Shown one piece after another: positions 25,207-33,896 of a stretch of 64,000 nt of DNA. The notes beneath the pieces were generated by a model. It saw nothing but the letters and a program-made list of their open reading frames with translations, searched no databases and was not told the DNA's origin. How positions within the stretch are numbered: the first letter of the stretch is position 1; every line of letters begins with the position of its first letter. The translations under genes were made by a program, and so were the position numbers. The DNA is taken from contig NZ_JASZ02000002.1 in NCBI RefSeq assembly GCF_000735695.2, positions 124,001-188,000 on the forward strand, in the 5' to 3' direction. The DNA comes from Kaistella haifensis DSM 19056 (GTDB lineage: Bacteria; Bacteroidota; Bacteroidia; Flavobacteriales; Weeksellaceae).

Positions 25207-25221
25207 ATCGGCAGTGGTTTT

Positions 25222-26016
25222 TTATTTAAATTCTATCGGATTATTCCTTTTTTTCATATTCGTTTTAACTCTATCTACACTTTCAGGTGCAACAGTAAAT
25301 CCTGACATTGACATTTCATTAATAATATTTTCATTGATATTATTTACTGCTTTAAAATATTCTTCTTTACTAATTTTTTTATGTTGAGTAAAATAGCTAT
25401 CTTTTAGTATTGTATTTTCAAATAAAATACCCTTCTTAATGCTAATTAAATCAAACGAGTAGTTGTTTTTTGTATCAGAAACTTTTACAATCAATCCTGG
25501 AAGATTATTAAATTTATATGGTCCATCATAAATTGGAATTTCTGTTGTATACCAAGCAATCCAAGTTCTTCCGCCATAATTAGTAATTGCTTTTTGACAA
25601 TTAAAATCACCAATTTTACTTTTTTCACTTAATAATTTCCAATTGAAATTAGATAGCTCAGTGTAATTAAATTTATATTTTAAAAGACTTTCATAATAAT
25701 TAATTGTATTATCTTCTTTTACAATTACATACTTAAAACGAGTGTTTGGAACTTTTGAAAAATTTAATTCTAAATTTTTATTAATTTTCATACTGTTTAC
25801 TATAGAATCCCTCTTTAAAAAAATATCACTTGTAAAATAAGATTTACCTCCTTCAACCAATAATGTAAAATCCTCTTTTTTTCTACTGTTGATGTCCGTA
25901 GAATCAGACAAATATTCTAATCTATAACCTAATTGATAATTTTTATCAATTTGAATCTGGCTATATGCACTCATGGAGACTAATAAAAAAAAAGTCAATA
26001 ATATATAATTTTTCAT
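25222..26016 (-). CDS. GLPGLI family secreted protein
   Basis: A 264-residue protein with signal peptide NYILLTFFLLVSMSAYSQIQ and the family-defining motif in PYKFNNLPGLIVKVSD near residue 175. GLPGLI proteins are found almost only in Bacteroidota, often in many copies, and their function is unknown. Other typical residues are the aromatic NYGGRTWIAWYTTEIPI just before the motif. The gene is downstream of an 86-residue secreted Cys-containing peptide, with a 63-bp gap, in one cassette whose ends are complementary. Confidence 0.85.
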   Translation of the reverse strand: MKNYILLTFFLLVSMSAYSQIQIDKNYQLGYRLEYLSDSTDINSRKKEDFTLLVEGGKSYFTSDIFLKRDSIVNSMKINKNLELNFSKVPNTRFKYVIVKEDNTINYYESLLKYKFNYTELSNFNWKLLSEKSKIGDFNCQKAITNYGGRTWIAWYTTEIPIYDGPYKFNNLPGLIVKVSDTKNNYSFDLISIKKGILFENTILKDSYFTQHKKISKEEYFKAVNNINENIINEMSMSGFTVAPESVDRVKTNMKKRNNPIEFK

Positions 26017-26079
26017 AGTATATAATTAAAATAAAAAGAGCATTACTTGTTAGTAATGCCCACTTTTTAGGTCGTTTCT

Positions 26080-26340
26080 TTAGTTTGGACAAGCAATATC
26101 ATATGCGTCCCAAGCATTCATAATTATTTCCAATGTAGATCCACCACAAGCCCAACCTGTAGTGCCACAATCATAAGAAACTCTAACACAACTCCAATCA
26201 GCACTTGCTGTTTTTTTCTTAATAATTTTTGTTTCAATTTTTTTTGGTGCAGTAGTTGTAACTTTCTTAACAACTTTTCCCGTTGAAGCACTTACTAAAG
26301 TTATGCCTCCTAAAGCGACTGTTAAAAGTAATTTTTTCAT
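26080..26340 (-). CDS. Small secreted Cys-containing peptide
   Basis: Started at ATG 26340 the product is 86 residues: signal peptide KKLLLTVALGGITLVSA, a Lys/Thr-rich linker, and a C-terminal part with SADWSCVRVSYDCGTTGWAC and ending DAYDIACPN, giving four Cys. A longer frame to 26655 runs through a palindrome and is not believed. The four cysteines suggest two disulfides or a modified secreted peptide. It shares a cassette with the GLPGLI gene. Function unknown; a bacteriocin-like role is only a guess. Confidence 0.6.
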   Translation of the reverse strand: MKKLLLTVALGGITLVSASTGKVVKKVTTTAPKKIETKIIKKKTASADWSCVRVSYDCGTTGWACGGSTLEIIMNAWDAYDIACPN

Positions 26341-26450
26341 ATAAATTAAAAGTTTTATATTGAGTTGATAAATTAATAAAAAATCTTTTAAAGAACAAAA
26401 TTTATTTTTATTTTTTTTCAATTTTGCATCAGATTTCGTAATTTTTATAT

Positions 26451-26652
26451 CATTGCCGATAACGGAAAAAGTATTGGCGAAGTGCGGGCTAAATGGAACT
26501 GAAAGTTCAATTTCGACCAAACATAGCGAATGCTTTTTCAATACTGCTAACTTACAAAAAATTGCAGAATTGAAAAGCATGAGCGGATTATTTTTGTGCT
26601 TTTCAATTTCGCACTTCTCCCCGCATTTTGCCAATACAATGTGCCTGTTGCA
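26451..26652 (-). repeat. attC-like imperfect palindrome 4 (long form)
   Basis: GTATTGGCGAAGTGCGGG pairs with CCCGCATTTTGCCAATAC. It is about 200 bp, longer than copies 1-3 because of a larger central arm that itself contains related runs (TTGAAAAGCATGAGCGG). The start GCCGATAACGG and the end CCTGTTGCAC keep the AAC and GTT triplets. It stands upstream of the peptide gene and downstream of the IS1182-containing cassette. Confidence 0.6.
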
Positions 26653-26768
26653 CAACCTCTTTTCAAAGATACGGTAAAAAGATTTCAGAAATAGAAAATG
26701 TGGTTATAAACGGGTTTAAAATATTGAAAATCAATTGTATATATCGTTTATTCTCCGTAAATTAGCGT

Positions 26769-28322
26769 ATGCAAGGCAGAAAAACATTTGAACCGAAAAT
26801 CTTCTACGAACTCAGCCTGGAGGGGCTCGTTCCCCAGGATGATTTCTACCGTAAAATCAGTCAGGAAGTACCCTTTAGCTTCCTCTACAAGTCAACCTCT
26901 CATTATTACGGCCGTTGCGGGCAGGACAGCATCGATCCTGTGGTCTTTTTCAAGATACTGTTAGTGGGCTACCTGAACAATTTAAACAGCGACCGCGCCT
27001 TGCTGCGGTTCTGTTCAGACAGCCTCTCCATCCGCCTTTTCCTGGGCTACGACCTGGATGAGGAGCTTCCGTGGCATTCCACCATATCCAGGACGCGGGC
27101 GCTTTTCGGGGAGGAACTCTTTATGAAACTGTTCCAAAAAATCCTGAGCCTCTGCATAGAGAAAGGCATGGTGCGCGGGAAGCGCCAGGCGGTGGATTCA
27201 GCCTTCATTAAGGCCAATGCAAGCATGGACAGCCTGGTTGAAAAGGAAGTTTTGGAAGACGCTTCAGCGTTTGTGGAGGAACTGGAGGAGAACAGCGAGT
27301 ACAAGGTAACTTCGGCCCGAAAGAAACTTGTAGAACAGCACCACGCCTGGAAGGAAAAAGAATACAAAGACATGCCCGGAGCCAGCAAAAACGAGGACAG
27401 GAGGGACGAGGACGGCAACCCGCTGCGTCCCAAGTTCCTCTCCAATCATACCCATTATTCTCCCACGGATCCGGATGCCAAAATCTCGGTAAAACCGGGC
27501 AAAGCGAGGCAGCTCAACTATGCCGGACAGATAGCGGTGGACGACAAACATCATGTTATCACGGGAGCCTGCGCGAGCACGGCCGGCAGCAAGGACAGTG
27601 CAATCATGCACGAGATTATGGACCGCATGCTGGAAAACCTGGAACAGCACGGCATAAGGACGGAGGAAGCATTGCTGGATGCCGGCTACAGCAGTGGCGA
27701 GAGCCTGGAGTATTGCGAAAAGAACGGCATCAATGCGTTTATCCCGAACTTCGGGCAGTACAAAGCGGAACGGGAGGGATTTGAATTTGTAAAAGGAGAA
27801 ACGCAGGAGGAGGATCATTACCGCTGCACTCAAAAAGGCGGCAACGGAGCTGTCTTACAGTTCAAGAGAATCCTCACCGACAGCAAGGGCTACCAAAAGA
27901 AGAGCTACCGCAGCAGCGAGCGTGACTGTAAGGACTGTCCGCTGCGTGCCCAGTGCTGCGGCAGGGTAACTAAGTTCAAGAAGATAGAGGACAGTATCCA
28001 CAAGCCGCTCTACGATGCGATGCACGAGAAGCTGAACAGGGACAAAAACTACACACGCTTCCTCACCAAACGCCGCAGCTCCACGGTGGAGCCGGTGCTG
28101 GGCACGCTAATCAACTACCACAGCATGAAGAGGGTCAACACGCGGGGCATGAAAAACGCCAACAAGCATGTTTTAATGGCCGCTTTGGCTTACAACCTGA
28201 AGAAGTACCTGAAGTTTATCTCCCGGAAACCAAAAAGCAATGCCCAGATTATGCACCTTCCGGAAGGGATACTCCGGCTTTTTCTAAACCGGTTCCACAG
28301 TTCGCTGATCACTTCAATTTAA
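26769..28322 (+). mobile_element. IS1182-family transposase
   Basis: A 517-residue DDE transposase of the IS1182 group. The N-terminal part is GRCGQDSIDPVVFFKILLVG, the first Asp of the triad lies in KRQAVDSAFIKANASMDS, later LLDAGYSSGESLEYCEKNG holds the second, and the Cys-rich CKDCPLRAQCCG insertion is typical of the family. The DNA is clearly richer in G+C than its surroundings, a sign of recent arrival. It is intact. Terminal inverted repeats could not be set with confidence. Confidence 0.9.
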
Positions 28323-28365
28323 GCCACCCGAAAACCTCAGCTCCTTTGCCCGACAAAAATAGAAA

Positions 28366-28400
28366 CCTCCCTTAAATCGCTTTAAAGGAGGCCGTTTTTT
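28366..28400. terminator. Terminator after IS1182 transposase
   Basis: CCTCC-CTTAAA and TTTAAAGGAGG form a stem around a short TCGC loop, followed on the plus strand by CCGTTTTTT. It ends transposase transcription. The methyltransferase frame reads into it from the other strand. Confidence 0.65.
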
Positions 28401-29653
28401 ATGGTTTTACTTTGGAAATTACTGAAAATGTGGAGTTGTGCAACGGTTACCCTTGTTAGGCGTTCGTTGTTTTTCCTCGTCAGTTCTTTCGTTTGTAATT
28501 CAAGAGATTTCAATATGGTAACTTCAGTTTCAAATCCAAAAAGTCTACTTATTCCAGTTTCCTTTGTTTGGATTAAAATTTTCATCTTATAGTCTTTTCC
28601 GTAAGTAGCTTTCTCTAGTTTTTCAATTGCATCTTCTATACTTTCGTGTTCAGTTTGAATTTTTACAGGAACAGGCATTCCATCGCAGTGTTCTTTTAAA
28701 AAGCCGTCAATCCCTGAATTTCGTTGAACTGGAAAGGCATTGATATTTTGAAGAATTGCAAGTTCTTTATCTGTTTTCTCAAAATATTCATTTGTTCCTT
28801 TGCTTAATAAATTGGATGAAGAAATTATCATTTCTTCTAAACGTGAATTAGCCAACTCTACTGCATCAACAGAAACATCTATTCCAATAAAATTCCTTTT
28901 TAATGATTTTGCAGAAACACAAGTAGTTCCGCTTCCGCAGAATGGGTCAAGAACTAAATCTCCTTCTTCGGTTGCAATACTTAGAATTTGATTTAATAAT
29001 AAAACTGGTTTCTGAGTTGGATAACCTGTTCTTTCTTTCGCTTTTGGATTTAGATAGGGGATTTCCCAAACGTCAGAAAGTGGCACGCCTTTTTTCTCTT
29101 TTCCTAAAACTGGATTTCCATTTTCATCTCTTTTATAAACCGATTTTCCATTTTCATTTCTTTCTCTGTCTTGTAAAATTTGGTCAAGATTTGTTGTAGC
29201 TGAATAGTCGGTATAAAGTGTGTTAAATTTAAAATCTTGTGTTTTTGAATAAAAGAAAATTACTTGATGAGCATTCAAAAGCCCTTTTTTTGCATTCGAC
29301 CAACGTTTGTAAGACCAAATGATTTCACTTTGAAAATTGTCACGTCCAAAAACTTTGTCCATAACAATTCTTATGTTGTGCGAGGCTGTTTTGTCGCAAT
29401 GTAGAAACACGCTTCCAGTGTTTTTTAAAACTCTTTTTGATTGCTCTAAAACATTTTCTATTACCGCCAAATACTCTTCGATAGAATTATACTTGTCGTC
29501 AAATTCGTAAGTTTTCGAATTGTCTTTATTGGTCAAAGAATGTTTTCTTTGAGTAAAAAATGGTGGGTCAAAATAAATCAAGTCAACTTTATTGGCTTCA
29601 ATTTCTTTGAGTTTTTCAACACAATTTCCGTGAATTATTTTATTAATTTCCAT
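28382..29653 (-). CDS. Type II DNA methyltransferase (N4/N6, beta class), extended at C-terminus
   Basis: Motif IV is DLIYFDPPFFTQR near residue 30, and motif I is DLVLDPFCGSGTTCVSA near 235, with NFIGIDVS after it; this order is the beta class of amino-methyltransferases. The likely start is ATG 29653, which overlaps the nuclease gene by 11 bp. It should methylate the site cut by the partner endonuclease. The last 25 residues or so are encoded across a shortened attC-like site (28435-28463) and into the next cassette, ending in the IS1182 terminator. The native C-terminus has therefore probably been replaced. Confidence 0.88.
   Translation of the reverse strand: MEINKIIHGNCVEKLKEIEANKVDLIYFDPPFFTQRKHSLTNKDNSKTYEFDDKYNSIEEYLAVIENVLEQSKRVLKNTGSVFLHCDKTASHNIRIVMDKVFGRDNFQSEIIWSYKRWSNAKKGLLNAHQVIFFYSKTQDFKFNTLYTDYSATTNLDQILQDRERNENGKSVYKRDENGNPVLGKEKKGVPLSDVWEIPYLNPKAKERTGYPTQKPVLLLNQILSIATEEGDLVLDPFCGSGTTCVSAKSLKRNFIGIDVSVDAVELANSRLEEMIISSSNLLSKGTNEYFEKTDKELAILQNINAFPVQRNSGIDGFLKEHCDGMPVPVKIQTEHESIEDAIEKLEKATYGKDYKMKILIQTKETGISRLFGFETEVTILKSLELQTKELTRKNNERLTRVTVAQLHIFSNFQSKTIKNGLL
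28435..28463 (-). repeat. Shortened attC-like site
   Basis: On the minus strand it reads GCCTAAC-AAGGGTAACC-GTTGCAC. The outer boxes fit the integron consensus RYYYAAC and G-TT, and the start AACAAGGGT matches palindrome 3 read on the same strand. The two hairpin arms seen in the other copies are missing, which points to an internal deletion. The methyltransferase frame passes through it. Confidence 0.5.
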
Positions 29654-30278
29654 CTTGAGGTGTTCTTTCGTTAGCAATTTCAGTTAAGATAGCTTTTAGG
29701 TCAACTCCAGAATATGCTTTTAAAAAATCCCAAGCTTCATCTCCTCCATAATATTCTCCGTCAACACCAGCATAAAGTGTTTTCAATGTCTGTTGAATTC
29801 TTATTGCCTGTGTTCTTTGTGGATAAAAGAACATAATCCGAATAGGTTTATAGCCGTGATTTTTAATGACTTGAACTCTAGTATGTTCTTTTGTGATGTG
29901 GTCTCCATCAGTTGTCGCATCTTTCCATTTAACTTCAATAGCATCATTGTCATTTAAAAAATCAACTTCAAAAGTTTTAGGTCTTTGACCGATGGTGTTT
30001 TCTACTTTTGTCTTTATACCTTCTGGAAATTTATAATTTAGGCATAAAGTCGCAGATGCTTCAAGAAAAGAACCTGCGTATTTATATAAAAAACGTCCCG
30101 TATTTTGATAACTGTCTATAAGTTGCCCTTGTTCTAATGAAATTCCCAATACACGATAAATAAGATAGTGAGCATTGTCATCAGCTTTCATTTCTTCTGT
30201 TCTCGCTTCAATTTTACCTTTCAAGTTTGCTGAATAAACCTCTGCTAAATTCTTTATGCTTTGTATTAATTCTTCCAT
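29643..30278 (-). CDS. ApaLI-like type II restriction endonuclease
   Basis: A 211-residue protein from ATG 30278. The resemblance to the ApaLI-like family (which cuts GTGCAC) is in TIGQRPKTFEVDFLNDND, AIEVKWKDATTDGDHITKEH and YKPIRIMFFYPQRTQAIRI. The PD-(D/E)xK active site is read as Asp in EVDF and the Glu/Lys of AIEVKW. The gene is upstream of, and overlaps, the methyltransferase gene. The pair fills a cassette with complementary ends (GTTAGGCGT and ACGCCTAAC). The recognition site GTGCAC is an inference from family only. Confidence 0.78.
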   Translation of the reverse strand: MEELIQSIKNLAEVYSANLKGKIEARTEEMKADDNAHYLIYRVLGISLEQGQLIDSYQNTGRFLYKYAGSFLEASATLCLNYKFPEGIKTKVENTIGQRPKTFEVDFLNDNDAIEVKWKDATTDGDHITKEHTRVQVIKNHGYKPIRIMFFYPQRTQAIRIQQTLKTLYAGVDGEYYGGDEAWDFLKAYSGVDLKAILTEIANERTPQDGN

Positions 30279-30776
30279 TTTAAATTTGTCTATATAATTG
30301 GTTGCAAGGTACAAAATTTTGGTTGGTTTCGGTTCTAGTGCGGTCTGGTACAATGACGCCTAACACCCAAATATACGCAGATTTTTGAAAGTACCAAGTA
30401 TTTTTTAAAATAAATTAAATATATCGAGTAATGTATTGTTAAATAATGAATTATATGTAAATTTGTATTGCGTATTATGAATTGTTTTACCATAATTCCG
30501 CCTAATTTATTGAGTTTTTAAGAAATTTTAACATATACAAAAAACGAAGTATTATGATTGATTTTAATTACTAAAATATCATAGAACCTAGCTGAAGTTT
30601 CTAGTAGTAAATAACTGTGAGAATTTAGTTTTTTGCCTAAGTGCGAAAATTTCTGGAAAGTATACCTGCTTTCGTAACGGAAAGGGATGCATCTTTTAAA
30701 TTGCGAAACTAAAAAGACCGCTTCCGAAAAAGCAGTCTTCAAAGAGCAATATTTTCTTGTGAAATTAAGGCATTTT
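30279..30776. other. Intergenic region at the right edge of the island
   Basis: About 500 bp. The right boundary of the restriction-modification cassette is GCCTAAC at 30358-30364; to its right there is no palindrome and no integrase gene. The rest is very AT-rich and holds only the terminator of the TonB receptor gene. A 74-codon minus-strand open frame at 30518-30742 has no protein-like features. Confidence 0.5.
30714..30739 (-). terminator. Terminator of TonB receptor gene
   Basis: On the minus strand AAGACTGCTT pairs with AAGCGGTCTT around TTTCGG, followed by five T residues. It lies 38 bp beyond the stop codon of the receptor gene. Confidence 0.75.
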
Positions 30777-32906
30777 TTATTTAATTTTAATGCTCATCCC
30801 AAACATGAAATTAGTTCCCGCTTGTGAGAAATACACCGGTCCTTCATACACGTAGCCGTTGTTTACATATTTCTTGTTGAAAATATTATTGAGCAGGAAT
30901 TTGAAATCGATTTCCGTTTTTTGGATTTTCAATGTATATTTTGCATTAAAGTCGGTTAGCCAATAATCTTTTAATTGATTATCAGCAGTTTCTAAATTAT
31001 CCAAATATTGTTTTCCCACATATTGCGCAGTAACACCAAGATTGAAATTTTTGAATGGCGAGTAAATCACATTTCCGTTCGCAATGATGTTAGGAGAAAA
31101 AGAGATATCAGAATCTTTCAAAACAACATCCGCACCATTTTGAAGCGAGTTGATTTCCTTAATCTTATTCTGACTCAAAGATAAATTAGCTCCTAATTGA
31201 ATTTTATCAGAAAGTCTGCTTTGGGCAGAAAGTTCAATTCCTAATCTATAACTTTTATCTACATTCTGACGAATGAATTCACCAACATTGTTGATTCTAC
31301 CTGACAAAACCAACTGATTTTGGTAATCCATATAATACGCATTAGCCGTCAACACAACCTTTCCAAATTGCTGTTCCCAACCTGCCTCAAAATCGTGTAA
31401 GGTTTCTTCTTTTGTGCTAGGATTTGCAAAGAGGTCATCTCTATTTGGTTCGCGATGTGCATTGGCATACGAAACGAATACTTTTCCGTTTTCAATATTG
31501 AAATTGACACCAACTTTCGGGTTGAAAAAAGTCCATTTTCTGTATAGATCTGCACCTTCACCATCGCCCTGTTGGACAATTTTTGTATCATAATTAATGT
31601 TTCTTAGTTGCAAATCGCCAAAAAATTCAAATTGGTTTAATTTATAAATTGCTTTGGCAAATCCAGAAACTTCGTTCTTCACCGAATTATTTCGGTAGTA
31701 TTCGTGTTCATCAATTTGTGGTAGAAAAACGCCGGTTACATTACCAAAATGTCTTCCGTAATACTGATTGGCAACTGCTCCGAAATTCAAATCAAGATTA
31801 CCTAATTTCCCGTATAATGTTGAAACTACTCCATAAAAATCATTATCCAGCCATTTTTTTCGGATAAAATCGGTAATCTCTACCGGAGAACCTCCTACAA
31901 TCTGTACTGGTAAATTATAATTTGAATAATGAGTAGCATCTACATCAGTTTCGTCAACTCTTTTATAGTTTTCGTAATATCCTTTTCCTCTGGTGTAGTG
32001 AAGTGTTGTTTCTAAATTCCATTTATCATTGAATCTTTGTTCCCATAAAAGTTGATAATGATTTTGTCTGTAGTTGTCGGTTTCATTATCGTAGAACTTG
32101 TCTTCACCTGTGAACAAATCGGTGTACATTCCCGAATAATTAAATCTAGGATTAGTTTCCCAAGTTGCTTTATCGATTCCGTTCCAGGCTTGGTATGTTT
32201 TTTCTTTGCCTCCAAACGCCATCAAACGGATTGTGGTTTTATTTTCTTCAAAAAGTGCAGTGAAATTATAGGAATTCAAATCTGAAAATGCACGATCGAT
32301 ATAGCCATCCGAATGGATTTTGGTGTAGCGCCCCAATAGAGACAGTCGGTCTTTCCAGAATTTTCCCGAACCGATTTCGGCGGAGTATTTATAGGTGTTA
32401 AACGAACCGTAGCTGTTGTCGGATTTCACATAAAACTTCTCCTCCGGATTTTTAGAAATCACGTTGACACTCGCTCCAAAGGCTGAAACTCCATTTGTGG
32501 AAGTTCCCACCCCGCGCTGAATAACAATTTGCGAAGCAGAACTTGTTAAATCCGGAACATTCACGAAAAAAGTTCCTTGGGATTCCGAATCATTGTACGG
32601 AATGCCATTCATCATTACATTGATGCCATTTCCACCTACACCACGAATTCTGAAACCAGTGTATCCAACGCCGTTTCCGGCATCAGAAGTGGAAATTACC
32701 GAAGTTTGGTTTTTCAGCAAGATTGGTAAATCCTGACCAAGGTTTTTGTTCCCTAAATCTTTTTCTACAATAATGATTTCTTTGGAAACAGGAAGTCTTT
32801 TTGTGAAATTCACACTTTCGATTTCGTGAATTTTCAAAGTGTCTTGCGTCGATTGTGCAAGGTAAAAAGGACCAGCAAAAAGTCCTAAAAAAATAATTCC
32901 TTTCAT
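30777..32906 (-). CDS. TonB-dependent receptor, probable thiamine-compound transporter
   Basis: A 709-residue outer membrane receptor. After the signal peptide (MKGIIFLGLFAGPFYLAQ) comes a TonB-box-like stretch ESVNFTKRLPVSKE, then the plug domain with GVGYTGFRIRGVGGNGINVM and DLTSSASQIVIQRGVGTSTN, then a 22-strand barrel ending in a terminal aromatic-Ile-Lys strand (MFGMSIKIK). A TPP riboswitch precedes the gene, so it most likely imports thiamine or a thiamine precursor and is shut off when TPP is plentiful. TPP-controlled TonB receptors are known in Bacteroidota. The substrate is inferred from the riboswitch, not from the protein. Confidence 0.88.
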   Translation of the reverse strand: MKGIIFLGLFAGPFYLAQSTQDTLKIHEIESVNFTKRLPVSKEIIIVEKDLGNKNLGQDLPILLKNQTSVISTSDAGNGVGYTGFRIRGVGGNGINVMMNGIPYNDSESQGTFFVNVPDLTSSASQIVIQRGVGTSTNGVSAFGASVNVISKNPEEKFYVKSDNSYGSFNTYKYSAEIGSGKFWKDRLSLLGRYTKIHSDGYIDRAFSDLNSYNFTALFEENKTTIRLMAFGGKEKTYQAWNGIDKATWETNPRFNYSGMYTDLFTGEDKFYDNETDNYRQNHYQLLWEQRFNDKWNLETTLHYTRGKGYYENYKRVDETDVDATHYSNYNLPVQIVGGSPVEITDFIRKKWLDNDFYGVVSTLYGKLGNLDLNFGAVANQYYGRHFGNVTGVFLPQIDEHEYYRNNSVKNEVSGFAKAIYKLNQFEFFGDLQLRNINYDTKIVQQGDGEGADLYRKWTFFNPKVGVNFNIENGKVFVSYANAHREPNRDDLFANPSTKEETLHDFEAGWEQQFGKVVLTANAYYMDYQNQLVLSGRINNVGEFIRQNVDKSYRLGIELSAQSRLSDKIQLGANLSLSQNKIKEINSLQNGADVVLKDSDISFSPNIIANGNVIYSPFKNFNLGVTAQYVGKQYLDNLETADNQLKDYWLTDFNAKYTLKIQKTEIDFKFLLNNIFNKKYVNNGYVYEGPVYFSQAGTNFMFGMSIKIK

Positions 32907-32977
32907 TCTTTTAATTTTAGAGATTAATTGAATAAAAGGGGGAGATTAAGTCATGTAACAATTTGTTCGATGTAACA

Positions 32978-33031
32978 GCGTTGCAATCATTGGCAAACTG
33001 CTATATTCTCACATTGCTACATTTGCAACGC
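32978..33031 (-). promoter_or_regulatory. Expression platform of TPP riboswitch
   Basis: A perfect 9-bp inverted repeat (GCGTTGCAA at 32978-32986 and TTGCAACGC at 33023-33031) brackets 36 bases. Its distal arm starts right where the aptamer ends, so this stem can compete with the last aptamer pairing. No T tract follows, so control may act on translation or RNA folding. Confidence 0.5.
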
Positions 33032-33103
33032 GTCCCTAAACAGCATTACCTGTTCCAGGTTCATTGGGTGTAATCTCAGCCTTTTACAGCACCCCTTTAG
33101 TTT
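33031..33103 (-). ncRNA. TPP riboswitch aptamer
   Basis: Read on the minus strand the conserved blocks are AAAGGGGTGCT, GGCTGAGATTACACCC, TGAACCTG, AACAGGTAATGCTG and AGGGA, in the order of the THI/TPP aptamer. The start codon of the TonB receptor lies about 125 bases downstream. The core matches the family closely. Confidence 0.93.
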
Positions 33104-33129
33104 CGTCAGCGAAAATACAATATTTTTAA

Positions 33130-33858
33130 TTAATATGCATTATTATTGACATCAATGTAAAAATAATTTTTTCCGTCTTTAGTTACTTCGAATAATCGTG
33201 CGAATTTCCAGCTGAAATTCCGTTTGATATCATTGTATTCAAAAGGGATGATGACCTTATTGTTCACATCGATCACCCCGAATTTATTATTCTTGGATGC
33301 AACAATCATTGGGTTTTTCAAATCGTCGCCCTCCAAAATGTGCAGGTAATTGTATTGCGGATAAATTGTGAACTGCCGATAGTCCCCGGGGTTTTCAAAC
33401 TTTGAATCTTCGATAATCCCGTAAGAATTGTTGAGAATGTAGGCATGAAAAAGTTGGGTAACATAAGGCAAACTGCATTTTCCCAAATCGCTGTTTTTGT
33501 ATAGGTAAACCCGCTTTCCGCTTCTATCAATCCGGAAATCCAAGTTGTTGATCCGCACCGATGCATATTTGTTGGAGCCGTATTTTCGGACTTTTTCGTT
33601 CGGAGAATTCAGCAAGTTGCAGTCTTCGGTAAAAAAGCCGACATTGCTGTATTGATGGGCAATAATGACTTTTCCTTTTTGATTGATAAAGCCGTATTTT
33701 CCATTGTTTTTTTGAGGAATCAATGCGGGAATTGAGTCATTAATTTTAACAAGATCCGGATTGGTTTTCACCACAACTGTTTTTTGATGAAGATTTTTTT
33801 TCTGGGCAAAAACCAGCACAACGAAACAACAAAAAAAGAGGCTAAACAGATATTTCAT
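33130..33858 (-). CDS. WG-repeat-containing secreted protein
   Basis: A 242-residue protein with signal peptide YLFSLFFCCFVVLVFAQ and two clear WG-type repeats: GKYGFINQKGKVIIAHQY near residue 54 and NKFGVIDVNNKVIIPFEY near 200. A middle portion has related but weaker repeats (YGIIEDSKF). WG repeats build a beta-rich scaffold of unknown function. The gene stands alone between the TPP riboswitch region and a DUF2752 gene 38 bp upstream, with which it may be cotranscribed. Confidence 0.75.
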   Translation of the reverse strand: MKYLFSLFFCCFVVLVFAQKKNLHQKTVVVKTNPDLVKINDSIPALIPQKNNGKYGFINQKGKVIIAHQYSNVGFFTEDCNLLNSPNEKVRKYGSNKYASVRINNLDFRIDRSGKRVYLYKNSDLGKCSLPYVTQLFHAYILNNSYGIIEDSKFENPGDYRQFTIYPQYNYLHILEGDDLKNPMIVASKNNKFGVIDVNNKVIIPFEYNDIKRNFSWKFARLFEVTKDGKNYFYIDVNNNAY

Positions 33859-33896
33859 GAAAATCTTTTTGCAAACTTAAAGCCAAAAATAAGCAT

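Noticed and set aside
26341-26655. Longer N-terminus for the small Cys-containing peptide
   Set aside because: The extra part runs through palindrome 4 and hides a perfect signal peptide start at 26340.
26694-28433. Direct repeat GAAAATGTGG on both sides of the IS1182 gene as a target duplication
   Set aside because: Candidate inverted repeats do not abut these copies; about 20 bp lie between on the right, so chance or older rearrangement is as likely.
30518-30742. 74-codon minus-strand open frame next to the TonB receptor terminator
   Set aside because: It overlaps the terminator, has no credible start context and no protein-like pattern.
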